This document shows positions 8,461 to 17,367 of a DNA stretch of 64,000 nucleotides, one piece after another. How positions within the stretch are numbered: the first letter of the stretch is position 1; each line of letters opens with the position of its first letter. The DNA is from JAIRNF01 sp031551125 (lineage in GTDB: Bacteria > Bacteroidota > Bacteroidia > Bacteroidales > UBA932): contig JAVBOB010000007.1 in NCBI GenBank assembly GCA_031551125.1, forward strand, positions 62,001-126,000, written 5' to 3'. The notes under the pieces are model-generated. The model did no database searches. It was not told the origin of the DNA and saw only the letters and a program-made list of their open reading frames with translations. The translations under genes were made by a program, and so were the position numbers.

Positions 8461-8491
8461 TTCGGCTTAACTGTGTGTTGCCTTACCTTTG
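8461..8491 (+). promoter_or_regulatory. Promoter of a candidate small RNA
   Basis: TTCG at 8461-8464, exactly 19 nt, then TACCTTTG at 8484-8491: an excellent phylum-type promoter with no coding gene downstream on this strand. Confidence 0.6.
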
Positions 8492-8497
8492 CCAACG

Positions 8498-8577
8498 AAA
8501 CACAACGCAAGTGGTTTTTTCATAGGTAAATTTAGGTTAGGTTGAAAGGAGGGGTGGTGCCCTCCTTTCGTTTTTTT
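8498..8577 (+). ncRNA. Candidate small RNA of about 80 nt
   Basis: Defined by the promoter at 8461-8491 and a strong intrinsic terminator: a 10-bp stem 8544-8553/8560-8569, loop GTGGTG, then seven T from 8571. No ORF fits between them. The terminator T-run overlaps the last bases of the convergent OmpA-like gene by 2 nt. The layout resembles the Bacteroidales-1 ncRNA motif (promoter at one end, terminator at the other, no conserved neighbours), but I cannot confirm family membership by eye. Confidence 0.5.
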
Positions 8578-9529
8578 ACTCGTTACTGTTCAGAATTTCT
8601 AACAGTTCATCCAGCTTCGGAGTAAGAATAATCTCCGTTCTCCTGTTCTTTTGCCTTGCCTCTGATGTCTTTGCCGGATCAATAGGCAGGTATTCGCTGC
8701 GTCCGGAAGCAGTAATACGCTGAGCATTAATATTGGTTCCGTTTAAAAGTGTTCTTACTACAGTGGTAGCACGTTTTGCACTTAAGTCCCAGTTATCTTG
8801 AAGGTCTTTTGACCCACGTAAAGGAACATCGTCGGTATGCCCTTCAACCATTACGTTTATATCGGGGTTCTTTTCAAGCACTTTGCCTAGCTCACGAAGG
8901 GCTTCTGCTCCTCTCGATTCTATATCGTAGCTACCCGATTTAAACAGCAGTTTTTCTTCGAGCGAAACATAAACCTTTCCATTCTTCTGGGTAACAGTTA
9001 GTCCTTTACCTTCGAAGCCCAGCAAGGCATCGGCAACCTTACGACGTAGCGCGTTGGTAACCGAGTCTTTTGCCGCCAACGAGCGTTCCAGCTCAAGTAA
9101 GCGTGAGCGGTGAGCGTTGAAGTCGGCTTGCAGCTTATTGAACTTTTCGGTACGTTCGCGCAGCTCATTTTCTTTGCGCTCCAGCGCATCTTGGTCTTGC
9201 TGAATTTGTTTTAGTAGCGCGCTGGTTTCCTGGTTGTAGTTGGCCAAATTCTTTTCTTGCAGCTTAGCAAGCTCATCAAAGCGCTTTTGCAGACTTTCCT
9301 TTTCTGAGACAAGCGTTGCGTTGGCATCTTCCAGCTCTTTTTGCTGACGTTGCAGCTCTGCCCCTTTTGCTTGCAGCTCTGCAAATTGGTCTTCCAACTT
9401 CACTTTCGAAGCTTTCAGGTCGTAGTATTGAGATTGCAGCTCCTCATACTTTTTTGTAGATACGCATGAGGATAACAATAGCGTAGCAATTGCTGCAACC
9501 AATGTAATGCGGTAGATATACTTAATCAT
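8576..9529 (-). CDS. OmpA-family lipoprotein with long coiled coil
   Basis: 317 residues. The lipobox is at LLLSSC (Cys22). A heptad-rich, Gln/Glu/Lys-rich coiled coil spans roughly residues 25-170. An OmpA/MotB-type peptidoglycan-binding domain covers about 180-310, with VEGHTDDVPL, DNWDLSAKRA and ARQKNRRTEI. It probably tethers the outer membrane to the cell wall. A -7 box TACTTTTG (complement of 9556-9563) lies upstream. Transcribed alone and convergent with the candidate small RNA. Confidence 0.88.
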   Translation of the reverse strand: MIKYIYRITLVAAIATLLLSSCVSTKKYEELQSQYYDLKASKVKLEDQFAELQAKGAELQRQQKELEDANATLVSEKESLQKRFDELAKLQEKNLANYNQETSALLKQIQQDQDALERKENELRERTEKFNKLQADFNAHRSRLLELERSLAAKDSVTNALRRKVADALLGFEGKGLTVTQKNGKVYVSLEEKLLFKSGSYDIESRGAEALRELGKVLEKNPDINVMVEGHTDDVPLRGSKDLQDNWDLSAKRATTVVRTLLNGTNINAQRITASGRSEYLPIDPAKTSEARQKNRRTEIILTPKLDELLEILNSNE

Positions 9530-9596
9530 GGTGTTTAACGGTTGGTTTTAATTGTCAAAAGTAGTAAATTTTTGGGGATGGGAGAGGGTTGTATAT

Positions 9597-9628
9597 GAAA
9601 AAAGCCATTAGCAATAATGGCTTTTTTC
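9597..9628 (-). terminator. tmRNA terminator
   Basis: A perfect 14-bp stem (9597-9610/9615-9628) with a 4-nt loop, lying just past the tmRNA 3' end. The stem starts and ends in A/T runs, so it could work in both directions. Confidence 0.75.
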
Positions 9629-9644
9629 ATATCAGTTTCTCGTG

Positions 9645-10046
9645 TGGAGATGGCGGGAGTCGAACCCGCGTCCAAACAAGCAACCCAAACGTTTTCTACA
9701 TGCTTAGCTTTCTTTGTATTGTCGGGAATACGTCAGGCAGAAAGCAGCCGAACCTATTCCTTAGCCTTTAAATTTTCGCACGGATGTAAAGGTGTCGTCC
9801 GCACTATCCCTAAATGATGAAACCCCATAAGCCAACCTGTTAAAGGGCGGAACCGGTTGGCGGGATTCTCGTCTGACCACCTCCTAGGGCAGCCGGATTA
9901 AGCTAGACTACTTGGTAGACTAAGCAGCGAGAGCATAGTTATTTTCGCCGTTTAAGGCTTGAGTGTTGGGATTTACGAGCCACCATCTCAACGCTCGGCA
10001 TGCTTACGTTCCGATTGATTCTTGCTGTCAAAACCAGAACATCCCC
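9645..10046 (-). ncRNA. ssrA: tmRNA
   Basis: The 5' end GGGGATGTTCTGG pairs with the 3' end CATCTCC. The 3' part has the tRNA-like T arm (GGTTCGACTCC) and the 5' part the usual GATTTTGACAG-like region. The tag frame on the minus strand covers 9949 down to 9920 and reads GENNYALAA then TAG, a tag typical of Bacteroidales. CCA is not encoded. A -7 box TACCTTTG (complement of 10058-10065) fits a start just upstream. It rescues stalled ribosomes together with SmpB. Confidence 0.96.
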
Positions 10047-10057
10047 ATTGTAAGCTG

Positions 10058-10065
10058 CAAAGGTA
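10058..10065 (-). promoter_or_regulatory. -7 box of the tmRNA promoter
   Basis: TACCTTTG on the minus strand, 12 nt before the mature 5' end. No clear TTTG at -33. Confidence 0.45.
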
Positions 10066-10325
10066 GCAAATATTTCAGGGGGTTATTGAATAATGTTTAT
10101 TGAAAATTGATTATTAACGGTTGTATAGACAAAAGATACAAAGAACAAGGATAAAGAGGAACCGGATGGAGTCTTTATTCCTTGTTCTTAAAATCTTTGC
10201 TCCATATAATTAGCAGTTTGGATTAATAATTGCCTCCTACAGCATAAAACTCACAATAAACGTTAAGTATGGTACGGTTTTTGTGCAAAAAAGGTATCTT
10301 TAAACCATAATTAGTCCAACTGTTT

Positions 10326-11324
10326 ATGAAGCTAAGTCGGTTTACCTTCAGCATATTGGGAATAGCGGTGCTTTTCACATCATGTGCGCCATACGTCAAC
10401 GTAGTTGATGTTCAATCCCTTAACCCTTCAATGTCATCGGTTGATTTGAAAGATAAGAAAGTAGCGATAGTAGGAAACCTGTACTACGCAGATGCGCTGG
10501 CGGGAAAAGCCGGAGGTTACCTGTTTGATAGTACGCTGGTAGCCAGCGCTACTTTGGCAATCAAAGACGGGCTAGAGCAATCGCCTATGTTTGACGGGCT
10601 GAGTGTACCTGTGTACTATACCTACTCTTCTGATACCGGTATGATTGCAAAGCCAATGTCCAATGCTGATGCAGATAGCTTAGGTAAACAAATGGATGCT
10701 GATGTACTGATTTCTGTAGAGTACATTAATGTTGAAGGACAATCGGCGGGATACTACGGAAGCGAGTTTACCTCATCCTACCAAATGTACTATCAGGCGC
10801 TGTTCAGGCTGTATGATTTGAAGAAAGATGCAATAGTGCCTTTTCATATGAGGAGCAAGTCTCCGGAAATATTCAACTATCAGAATAGTGATGGCAGCTT
10901 GATAGCGGTTACATTAGAGGATGCCAAGGCTATGCTGGCCGATAATATAGGTAGGCAATACGCTTTACGCTTGGCTCCTTACTGGGAAAATGTTCAGCGG
11001 GTTTACTATGTTGGACCTGATGATAGTAATAGGTACTTAGGCCGCGCTGATGCTCTTGTTCAAAACGAACGTTGGGCAGATGCTCTGCAGCTATGGGAGA
11101 AAGCCCTTTCTTCGGGAAATAAAAATACAAAGGCAATGGCAGCATTCAACATGGCGTTAGGCTGTGAAATGCTGGGAGACTTAGATTTAGCAAAAAAATG
11201 GCTTGAATACTGCAAAAAGTTAGACGCAAAAGTGAACCCCGACTCGTATATGCGTGTTATTACAAAACGGATAGACGATAAGAAGGTGCTGGACGAAAGT
11301 TTAAACGGTTTGGAGAGCGAATAG
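10326..11324 (+). CDS. DUF6340-type lipoprotein with TPR-like C-terminus
   Basis: 332 residues. The signal peptide ends LFTSC (Cys19), so it is a lipoprotein. The middle contains alpha/beta sequence with GNLYYADALAGKAGGYLFDS. The C-terminal quarter (about residues 240-315) has TPR-like helices (LVQNERWADALQLWEKAL and NMALGCEMLGDLDLAKKWLEYC). The overall pattern fits the Bacteroidota DUF6340 family of unknown function. A single gene; the tmRNA lies upstream and divergent. Confidence 0.7.
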   Translation: MKLSRFTFSILGIAVLFTSCAPYVNVVDVQSLNPSMSSVDLKDKKVAIVGNLYYADALAGKAGGYLFDSTLVASATLAIKDGLEQSPMFDGLSVPVYYTYSSDTGMIAKPMSNADADSLGKQMDADVLISVEYINVEGQSAGYYGSEFTSSYQMYYQALFRLYDLKKDAIVPFHMRSKSPEIFNYQNSDGSLIAVTLEDAKAMLADNIGRQYALRLAPYWENVQRVYYVGPDDSNRYLGRADALVQNERWADALQLWEKALSSGNKNTKAMAAFNMALGCEMLGDLDLAKKWLEYCKKLDAKVNPDSYMRVITKRIDDKKVLDESLNGLESE

Positions 11325-11390
11325 GCGGAATTCTCCTACTAAAAAGGATTGTGCAGCATAAAGTATAACCCACAATAATGCAGGAATCCT

Positions 11391-12092
11391 ATGAAAAAGT
11401 TGCTTTTATTTGCTTTTTTTATGCTGGTGTATATGAGTATAACTCATGCCCAGTGGTCAATTGGGCCAAAAGCCGGAGTAAATTTCTCTTACATTTATAA
11501 CCACGGAAATATAGACTATTCGGATAATATGCCGGTTGAGGGTACTATGTATGCAAAGTACTTTACCGGATTTAATGCCGGAGCCTTTGCCCGTTATGGG
11601 TTAAGCAAACGATTTTCCATACAACCTGAATTAATATATTCACTGCAAGGGTTACGCTTAGATGGTGCTAATACAAAAACACCCGACGGAACAGAGCAGG
11701 AGTTAACAGCGCCGAAGGAAAAAATACAGTTGGGTTACATCAACCTTCCTGTTATGGTTCAGTACCGTATTATGATGGAGGGGTTGTTTGTAGAATTTGG
11801 TGCTCAGTTTGGCTACTTGGTATCGGGTAAGAATAGCAAGGAAACCTATGACACTTCGGGGAATAGAACAGATGTTACAGATAATATATACGATGAGCTG
11901 CGTAAGTTTGATTTTTCTCTAGCTCTAGGTATCAGCTACGAATTTTCCCAGCTGCCGTTGGGGGCTAATGTTCGTTATACCTATGGCCTTACCGATGTGT
12001 TTAAAGATGATTTTAAAAATCCTGCAAATGAGGATAAGCGTTATACTAATGGTGTTTTTCAGGCAGGACTGTTTTATAGGTTTAGCTTATAG
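11391..12092 (+). CDS. PorT-like outer-membrane beta-barrel protein
   Basis: 233 residues with a signal peptide ending SITHAQ, then WSIGPKAGVNFSYIY, the usual opening of small Bacteroidota barrels (outer membrane protein beta-barrel family). Alternating aromatic strands continue to a C-terminal aromatic residue in LFYRFSL. The substrate or partner is unknown. A related barrel gene follows at 12228, separated by a terminator, so the two are paralogues with separate transcription. Confidence 0.8.
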   Translation: MKKLLLFAFFMLVYMSITHAQWSIGPKAGVNFSYIYNHGNIDYSDNMPVEGTMYAKYFTGFNAGAFARYGLSKRFSIQPELIYSLQGLRLDGANTKTPDGTEQELTAPKEKIQLGYINLPVMVQYRIMMEGLFVEFGAQFGYLVSGKNSKETYDTSGNRTDVTDNIYDELRKFDFSLALGISYEFSQLPLGANVRYTYGLTDVFKDDFKNPANEDKRYTNGVFQAGLFYRFSL

Positions 12093-12101
12093 GGAACGAT
12101 T

Positions 12102-12155
12102 CAGTAAAACCAGAAGCCTCCGAAGTAATTACTTCGGAGGCTTCTGGTTTTACTG
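12102..12155 (+). terminator. 54-bp perfect palindrome acting as terminator
   Basis: 27-bp perfect inverted arms (12102-12128 and 12129-12155) with no spacer, A-rich on the left and T-rich on the right. Ends the first barrel gene. Ten nt later lies the -7 box of the next gene. Confidence 0.8.
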
Positions 12156-12164
12156 TGTTTATAC

Positions 12165-12172
12165 TATCTTTG
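12165..12172 (+). promoter_or_regulatory. -7 box for the second barrel gene
   Basis: TATCTTTG. The expected -33 position falls at TTCTGG inside the preceding terminator palindrome. Confidence 0.4.
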
Positions 12173-12227
12173 CTTATTGTTCGTTATGGAATACTATATG
12201 ATGTGTAACCTTAATTTAAATTAGACC

Positions 12228-12890
12228 ATGAAAAGGTTTATTTTCTTTAGCTTACTACTTATGCTTGCTGTAGATGCAAGCGCTCAGCTATCGTACGGAT
12301 TTAAGGGAGGGGTTAACTATTCTTCCGTTTCTGATTATGATAAGATTAATATTTCTCAAACGTTAGAGAATGTATTTAACGAAGAAACACCATACCGGTT
12401 AGGGTACTATGCCGGAGTGTTTTCAAACTACGCAATGTCTAACGGCATACTAGCGTTTCAACCGGAGTTGATGTACTCACATCAAGAGGTAAAAAGTGAT
12501 GGGAGATATCAGGTAGGAGGATACACCGGTTCATATTCGTCAACGCTCAAAATGGATTATATAAATTTTCCGGTACTGGTGCAGGTTTACGTACTTCCTA
12601 AAGTTTTATGTGTTGAAGCAGGTCCTCAGGCCGGCTTTTTGCTGGGAGCAAAATCAAGTGATGAAATAAAAATAGGAGGTACATCGTTGAGCGATGATTC
12701 TGATGTAAAAGAAGACTTAAATAGCGTTGACTTCTCGTTGGTTGTTGGTTTTGGATTTCAGCTACCGGGCCTACCTATTGGTATTAATGCTCGTTACTCG
12801 TTCGGCCTAGCTAATGTGGTTAAGGATTTAGATGATGACTATTCAACGCATAATAACGTACTCCAAGCGGGTATTTTTGTGAAGTTCTGA
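12228..12890 (+). CDS. PorT-like outer-membrane beta-barrel protein, paralogue
   Basis: 220 residues with a signal peptide ending VDASAQ, then LSYGFKGGVNYSSVS. The order of blocks is shared with the protein at 11391: QPELMYSHQ, MDYINFPVLVQVYV, EAGPQAGFLLGAKS, FSLVVGFGFQLPGLPIG and a C-terminal aromatic residue (FVKF). A small integral outer-membrane barrel of unknown role. Confidence 0.8.
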   Translation: MKRFIFFSLLLMLAVDASAQLSYGFKGGVNYSSVSDYDKINISQTLENVFNEETPYRLGYYAGVFSNYAMSNGILAFQPELMYSHQEVKSDGRYQVGGYTGSYSSTLKMDYINFPVLVQVYVLPKVLCVEAGPQAGFLLGAKSSDEIKIGGTSLSDDSDVKEDLNSVDFSLVVGFGFQLPGLPIGINARYSFGLANVVKDLDDDYSTHNNVLQAGIFVKF

Positions 12891-12904
12891 TGTTGGAACA
12901 AGTA

Positions 12905-12948
12905 AAAATAGAAAACCCCGAAACAGCTGTTTCGGGGTTTTCTATTTT
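12905..12948. terminator. Bidirectional terminator, 44-bp perfect palindrome
   Basis: 22-bp arms (12905-12926/12927-12948) with A-rich and T-rich ends. It lies between the convergent barrel gene and gapA and can serve both. Confidence 0.85.
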
Positions 12949-12965
12949 ATAATAATGATGGATGA

Positions 12966-13970
12966 TTATTTCACCGTACTCATGTGGTTAATCAAATCAA
13001 CAATTTTGTTGGAGTAACCCCACTCGTTATCGTACCATGCTACAACCTTTACAAAATTTGCGTTAAGCATAATACCGGCCTCTGCATCAAAAACAGAAGT
13101 GCGTGATTCACCAATGAAATCGGTTGAAACAACGGCTTCTTCCGTGTAACCCAGAATACCTTTCAGCTCACCTTCCGATGCTTTCTTCATAGCATCTTTA
13201 ATAGCTTGGTAATCGGTAGCTTTTTCCAAACGGCAGGTAAGGTCAACAACCGATACATCGGGGGTGGGAACGCGGAATGACATACCGGTAAGCTTACCCT
13301 TCATAGCGGGAATAACTTTTCCTACAGCCTTAGCAGCACCTGTTGATGAGGGTATGATGTTGCCCAAAATACCTCGTCCGCCTCTCCAATCCTTCATTGA
13401 GGGGCCGTCAACCGTTTTTTGCGTAGCGGTTGCGGCGTGTACGGTAGTCATCAAACCTTCAATAATACCGAAGCTATCGTTCAACACCTTTACAATAGGA
13501 GCCAAACAGTTGGTAGTACATGAAGCGTTTGAAACAATGGTTTCTCCCTTATACTCTTTATGGTTAACGCCCATTACAAACATAGGGGTATCATCTTTTG
13601 AAGGAGCTGACATTACTACGCGCTTTGCTCCGGCCTTAATGTGACCTTCGGCCTTTTCCTTTTCCAAGAATAAACCTGTTGACTCAACAACATACTCAGC
13701 GCCTACCTCATTCCACTTAAGGTTTGCAGGGTCTTTCTCCGCTGTTACACGAATAGCCTTACCGTTTACTACCAGCTTTCCGTCTTTTACGGAAACATCG
13801 CCCTTAAACTGTCCGTGAACAGAATCATAGCGAAGCATGTAGGCCATATATTCTACATCAATCAAATCGTTAATGCCAACAACCTCTATGTTGTTGCGTT
13901 GCACGGCGGCACGGAATACCAAACGTCCAATGCGGCCAAAACCATTAATACCAACTTTTACAGTACTCAT
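12966..13970 (-). CDS. gapA: Glyceraldehyde-3-phosphate dehydrogenase, type I
   Basis: 334 residues from ATG at 13970 (MSTVKVGINGFGRIG). A longer frame from a TTG at 13979 adds only three residues and is unlikely. It has the NAD-binding GINGFGRIGR opening, the catalytic SNASCTTNCLAP near residue 154, and WYDNEWGYSNK at the C-terminus. It converts glyceraldehyde-3-P, NAD+ and phosphate to 1,3-bisphosphoglycerate. Monocistronic, with a palindromic terminator. Confidence 0.97.
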   Translation of the reverse strand: MSTVKVGINGFGRIGRLVFRAAVQRNNIEVVGINDLIDVEYMAYMLRYDSVHGQFKGDVSVKDGKLVVNGKAIRVTAEKDPANLKWNEVGAEYVVESTGLFLEKEKAEGHIKAGAKRVVMSAPSKDDTPMFVMGVNHKEYKGETIVSNASCTTNCLAPIVKVLNDSFGIIEGLMTTVHAATATQKTVDGPSMKDWRGGRGILGNIIPSSTGAAKAVGKVIPAMKGKLTGMSFRVPTPDVSVVDLTCRLEKATDYQAIKDAMKKASEGELKGILGYTEEAVVSTDFIGESRTSVFDAEAGIMLNANFVKVVAWYDNEWGYSNKIVDLINHMSTVK

Positions 13971-14047
13971 TTTTCTCAAAGTTAAATGTTAGGGCTAAAT
14001 ATTGCCCACCTGTTTACTATGTTATTTCTTCAATTCTTTTTCAATAG

Positions 14048-14055
14048 CAAAGGTA
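14048..14055 (-). promoter_or_regulatory. -7 box for gapA
   Basis: TACCTTTG on the minus strand, 78 nt before the gapA start. The nearest TTTG (complement of 14081-14084) is 25 nt away, longer than the norm. Confidence 0.4.
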
Positions 14056-14144
14056 ACTCTTATTAGAGATTATTGAATAACAAATGAGGATAAAAAAGGT
14101 CTATCAGCATCTGTTATTAATCATAATCATTACGCTTACTTATC

Positions 14145-15620
14145 CTATTTTAACGTTTCAACTCTCCCTTTGCGGAACAGGAACATTCCTAAGAAGGTTA
14201 GTAGCCCGTTAACGATTAGCAGGGTGAAGCCGAAGCCGAAGCCAAAGAACTCTTTACCTACCCAATCAAGCACAAAGCAAAGTATGGGAGATAGAATAGC
14301 CACAAAAGGCATAGCCTTATCGTTAACCTGATATTTTGTCCACAACCCGAAGAAGAAGAAGCCAAGCAGCGGACCATAGGTATATGCAGCAATCATGTAC
14401 ACTAAATCAATCACCGCCGTATTGTTGATGATGTTTAGAATAATAATAATGGCGATGAAAATGATTGTAAATATGGTATGCGCTTGGTAGCGTATTTTTT
14501 TCTTATTAGCTTCGGTTAAGTCTGTACGCCTGTTAAACCCTATAAAGTCAATACACCATGTTGTGGTAAGTGATGTTAGCGCACCTCCGGCGCTGGGGTA
14601 GGAGGCCGAAATAAGTCCGATAGCGAAGATAACCGCCACAACCGTTCCGAGATGTTGAGTTGCTACAAGCCCAAAAATTTGGTCGGTCTTAGCTAGTCCT
14701 AAACCTTCCAATCCGCCATGGTTTACAACAAACATAGCCAAAACGGCTCCGAGGATAAGAAACATAAAGTTTACCACAACCATAATACCGCTGGTGGTAA
14801 ACATATTCTTTTGAGCTTCTTTAATATTCTTACAGCTAAGGTTCTTCTGCATCATTTCTTGGTCAAGCCCTGTCATAGCAACGGTAATAAATATACCGCT
14901 TATAAATTGCTTAACCACGTTAGTGCCTGCGCCCCAATCAAAGTTGAGCATTTTGGAGTAGCTGCTTCTCATTACATTGCCAATCATTTCGCCAGCGCCA
15001 TAACCTAAGCTGCCGGCAACGGCAACAATGGTTACCACAACGGCCAAAATCATAAAAGTGGTTTGCAGCGTATCTGTCCATACAATGGTTTTTACGCCAC
15101 CTTTGTACGTATAAAGGAAGATAAGCGTCATAAATATTATGGCTACCAACCAAAACGGAACGCTCATATCTTTTGGGATGAAGCCGTACAGTACCAATAC
15201 AACTACAAAAATACGAACCGCTGCGCCCAATACGCGAGACAAGACGAAGAATGACGCGCCTGTTTTGTAGGTGAAGAAGCCGAAACGATGTTCAAGGTAG
15301 GTGTATATTGATGTCAGATTCATTCTGTAGTACATGGGGAGTAACACCAGCGCGATTATGGCGTAGCCCACCAAGAAGCCGAACACCAACGGCATATAGT
15401 AAAAGTTATCAACCAGTACTTTTCCGGGAACAGAAATGAACGTTACTCCGGAAATAGACGCGCCAATCATTCCATAGGCCACAATAAACCATGGCGATTT
15501 GTTATTGCCTTTAAAGTAGGTCGCGCTATCGGCCTTGCGTGAAGTAATCCACGATACTAAAAACAGCATGGCGGTGTATAGTACAAACACGGCCATCAGA
15601 AGCGAAAAGTTCAAATTCAT
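14145..15620 (-). CDS. Sodium:solute symporter, MurT-like candidate
   Basis: 491 residues with about 13 hydrophobic segments and SSS (SLC5) family features, including GASISGVTFISVPG and GLISASYPSAGGALTSLTTTW near the sodium site. It is the last gene of the leftward group murK-murQ-recR-symporter. In Tannerella forsythia a sodium symporter (MurT) lies with the kinase MurK and etherase MurQ and imports MurNAc; the same trio occurs here with recR between. The substrate N-acetylmuramic acid is therefore inferred from context. Other sugars or sialic acid remain possible. Confidence 0.75.
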   Translation of the reverse strand: MNLNFSLLMAVFVLYTAMLFLVSWITSRKADSATYFKGNNKSPWFIVAYGMIGASISGVTFISVPGKVLVDNFYYMPLVFGFLVGYAIIALVLLPMYYRMNLTSIYTYLEHRFGFFTYKTGASFFVLSRVLGAAVRIFVVVLVLYGFIPKDMSVPFWLVAIIFMTLIFLYTYKGGVKTIVWTDTLQTTFMILAVVVTIVAVAGSLGYGAGEMIGNVMRSSYSKMLNFDWGAGTNVVKQFISGIFITVAMTGLDQEMMQKNLSCKNIKEAQKNMFTTSGIMVVVNFMFLILGAVLAMFVVNHGGLEGLGLAKTDQIFGLVATQHLGTVVAVIFAIGLISASYPSAGGALTSLTTTWCIDFIGFNRRTDLTEANKKKIRYQAHTIFTIIFIAIIIILNIINNTAVIDLVYMIAAYTYGPLLGFFFFGLWTKYQVNDKAMPFVAILSPILCFVLDWVGKEFFGFGFGFTLLIVNGLLTFLGMFLFRKGRVETLK

Positions 15621-15686
15621 GGGTGCTTAGGTTTTAGTTTTTCTTGTATGTGTTAGTTGATAATATTTTTATTTGCGTTGTTCAAA

Positions 15687-15791
15687 CCGTCATTGCGAGC
15701 GAAGCGAAGCAATCTCACCAAATTAAGCAGATTGCTTTGGCAAAAAGCGCCTCTCAACCGAGTTTGCGAGTTCGCCGAAGCCAATGACGTG
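15687..15791. repeat. GTCATTGCGAG palindromic element, copy 3
   Basis: CCGTCATTGCGAGCGAAG...AGATTGCTTTGGCAAAAAG...CCAATGACG. The right arm contains a 15-20 nt insertion (CTCAACCGAGTTTGCGAG region). It lies between the symporter gene and recR, so it is transcribed within that group. Confidence 0.75.
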
Positions 15792-15827
15792 CTATTTACT
15801 ACTATTTTAAACTTTAAGCGAGTTAGG

Positions 15828-16445
15828 CTAACTTGGTTCAAATGGTTGTCGGTTCTTAATTGACCTGCCCAGCGTTACCTCGTCCGTATATTCCAGCTCA
15901 TCACCAAAGCCTACGCCCCTTGCCAGCGTTGTTACTTCAACGGATAGATGTTTCAACTTTTTATGGATGTAGTAACAGGTCGTCTCTCCCTCCATAGTGG
16001 TATTCAGCGCCAGCACCACTTCATTTACCGTACCTTCTTCTACTCGCCTTAGCAACAAATCTATTTCCAGCTGAGCAGGACCAATACCCTCCATTGGTGA
16101 GATAATGCCGCCCAGTACATGGTATAGTCCGTTATACTGTTGTGTTTTCTCTATCGACATCACATCCCTTACACTTTCTACTACGCAAATGGTAGAGCGA
16201 TTGCGTTTGGGGTTACGGCAAATTTCGCATACATCCTCATCGGATAAGCTATTGCAGCAGCTGCAATACTTTATTCCGTTGCGAAAGGCGATGATGGAGT
16301 TCCCAAATCGTTCTACCTCCTGTTTGGGTTGCTTGAGCAGGTGTAGCGCCAAGCGTAGGGCCGTTTTACGACCTACGCCGGGAAGCTTAGCCAGCTCCTC
16401 TACAGCATCATTCAGTAGCTTGGAAGGTAAATCGAGAGAAAACAT
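15828..16445 (-). CDS. recR: Recombination mediator RecR
   Basis: 205 residues, normal length. Helix-hairpin-helix KLPGVGRKTALRLA near residue 20, four-cysteine zinc motif CSCCNSLSDEDVCEIC near 57-72, and a Toprim domain from about 80 (ICVVESVRDVMSIEKT). It loads RecA at gaps with RecO. It stands between murQ and the symporter, an unusual place, probably by chance of operon assembly. Confidence 0.95.
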   Translation of the reverse strand: MFSLDLPSKLLNDAVEELAKLPGVGRKTALRLALHLLKQPKQEVERFGNSIIAFRNGIKYCSCCNSLSDEDVCEICRNPKRNRSTICVVESVRDVMSIEKTQQYNGLYHVLGGIISPMEGIGPAQLEIDLLLRRVEEGTVNEVVLALNTTMEGETTCYYIHKKLKHLSVEVTTLARGVGFGDELEYTDEVTLGRSIKNRQPFEPS

Positions 16446-16521
16446 TCTTCTAGTTAATGGTTAATAGTTAATGGTTAATAGAGGATTGTCTTTTTACCTT
16501 TCACTATTAACCATTAGCCAT

Positions 16522-17331
16522 TCACTTTTTTTTAAACTCTTCAACGGCTTTGCGTACTGTTCCGTGTAGCAACAGCATGCGTTTGGCTTCGTCGTAGTTT
16601 AATCCTGTTTCTTCCACAATCATGCGAGAGCCGCGGTCAACCAGCTTAGCGTTGGTTAGCTGCATATCGAACATTTTATTGCCCTTCACACGTCCCAGCT
16701 GAATCATGGTTGAGGTGCTTATCATGTTGAGGATAAGTTTCTGTGCCGTACCCGATTTCATACGTGTGCTTCCCGTTACAAACTCAGGACCAACAACGGC
16801 TTCAATCTTTATTTCAGCCTCAGCAGCTACAGGTGAACCCGGGTTACAAGTAATAGAAGCGGTAAGCATTCCGTTCTTGCGAGCCTCACGTAAACCGCCA
16901 ATAACGTAAGGAGTGGTGCCTGATGCGGCAATACCCACCAGCACGTCATTTTCATTCGGCTTATACATTTCCATATCTTTCCATGCACCGTCCAGCTTAT
17001 CTTCTGCCGATTCAACGGCTTTACGGATAGCGGTATCGCCTCCGGCAATAAGTCCCACAATCAGCTCAAAGGGAGCACCGAAGGTGGGCGGAATTTCCGA
17101 GGCGTCGAGTATGCCCAAACGTCCGCTGGTGCCTGCGCCAATGTAAAAAAGGCGACCACCCTTGCGCATACGCTTTACTATGCCGTTAACCAGCTCCTCA
17201 ATGGCCGGAATACATTTCTGTACAGCCATTGGAACGGTTTGGTCTTCTTTATTAATATTTTCGAGAAGATCGCGAACGCTCATCTTCTCCAAGTCGTTGT
17301 AATGCGATGTTTTTTCGGTTACTTTTTCCAT
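16522..17331 (-). CDS. murQ: N-acetylmuramic acid 6-phosphate etherase
   Basis: 269 residues, a SIS-domain protein with GGRLFYIGAGTSGRLGILDASE near residues 58-79 and FVTGSTRMKSGTAQK, the MurQ signatures. It cleaves MurNAc-6-P to GlcNAc-6-P and D-lactate in the cytoplasm. The start follows murK by 36 nt. Together with the kinase and symporter it gives a complete route to recover MurNAc from peptidoglycan. Confidence 0.95.
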   Translation of the reverse strand: MEKVTEKTSHYNDLEKMSVRDLLENINKEDQTVPMAVQKCIPAIEELVNGIVKRMRKGGRLFYIGAGTSGRLGILDASEIPPTFGAPFELIVGLIAGGDTAIRKAVESAEDKLDGAWKDMEMYKPNENDVLVGIAASGTTPYVIGGLREARKNGMLTASITCNPGSPVAAEAEIKIEAVVGPEFVTGSTRMKSGTAQKLILNMISTSTMIQLGRVKGNKMFDMQLTNAKLVDRGSRMIVEETGLNYDEAKRMLLLHGTVRKAVEEFKKK

Positions 17332-17367
17332 AAAAAATCGGATAGAATATGTGATTAGGGTAGGATT

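Noticed and set aside
9589..9817. Two short plus-strand frames across the tmRNA gene
   Set aside because: They are the antisense reading of the tmRNA 3' tRNA-like part (VEPASKQ type), a well-known false protein.
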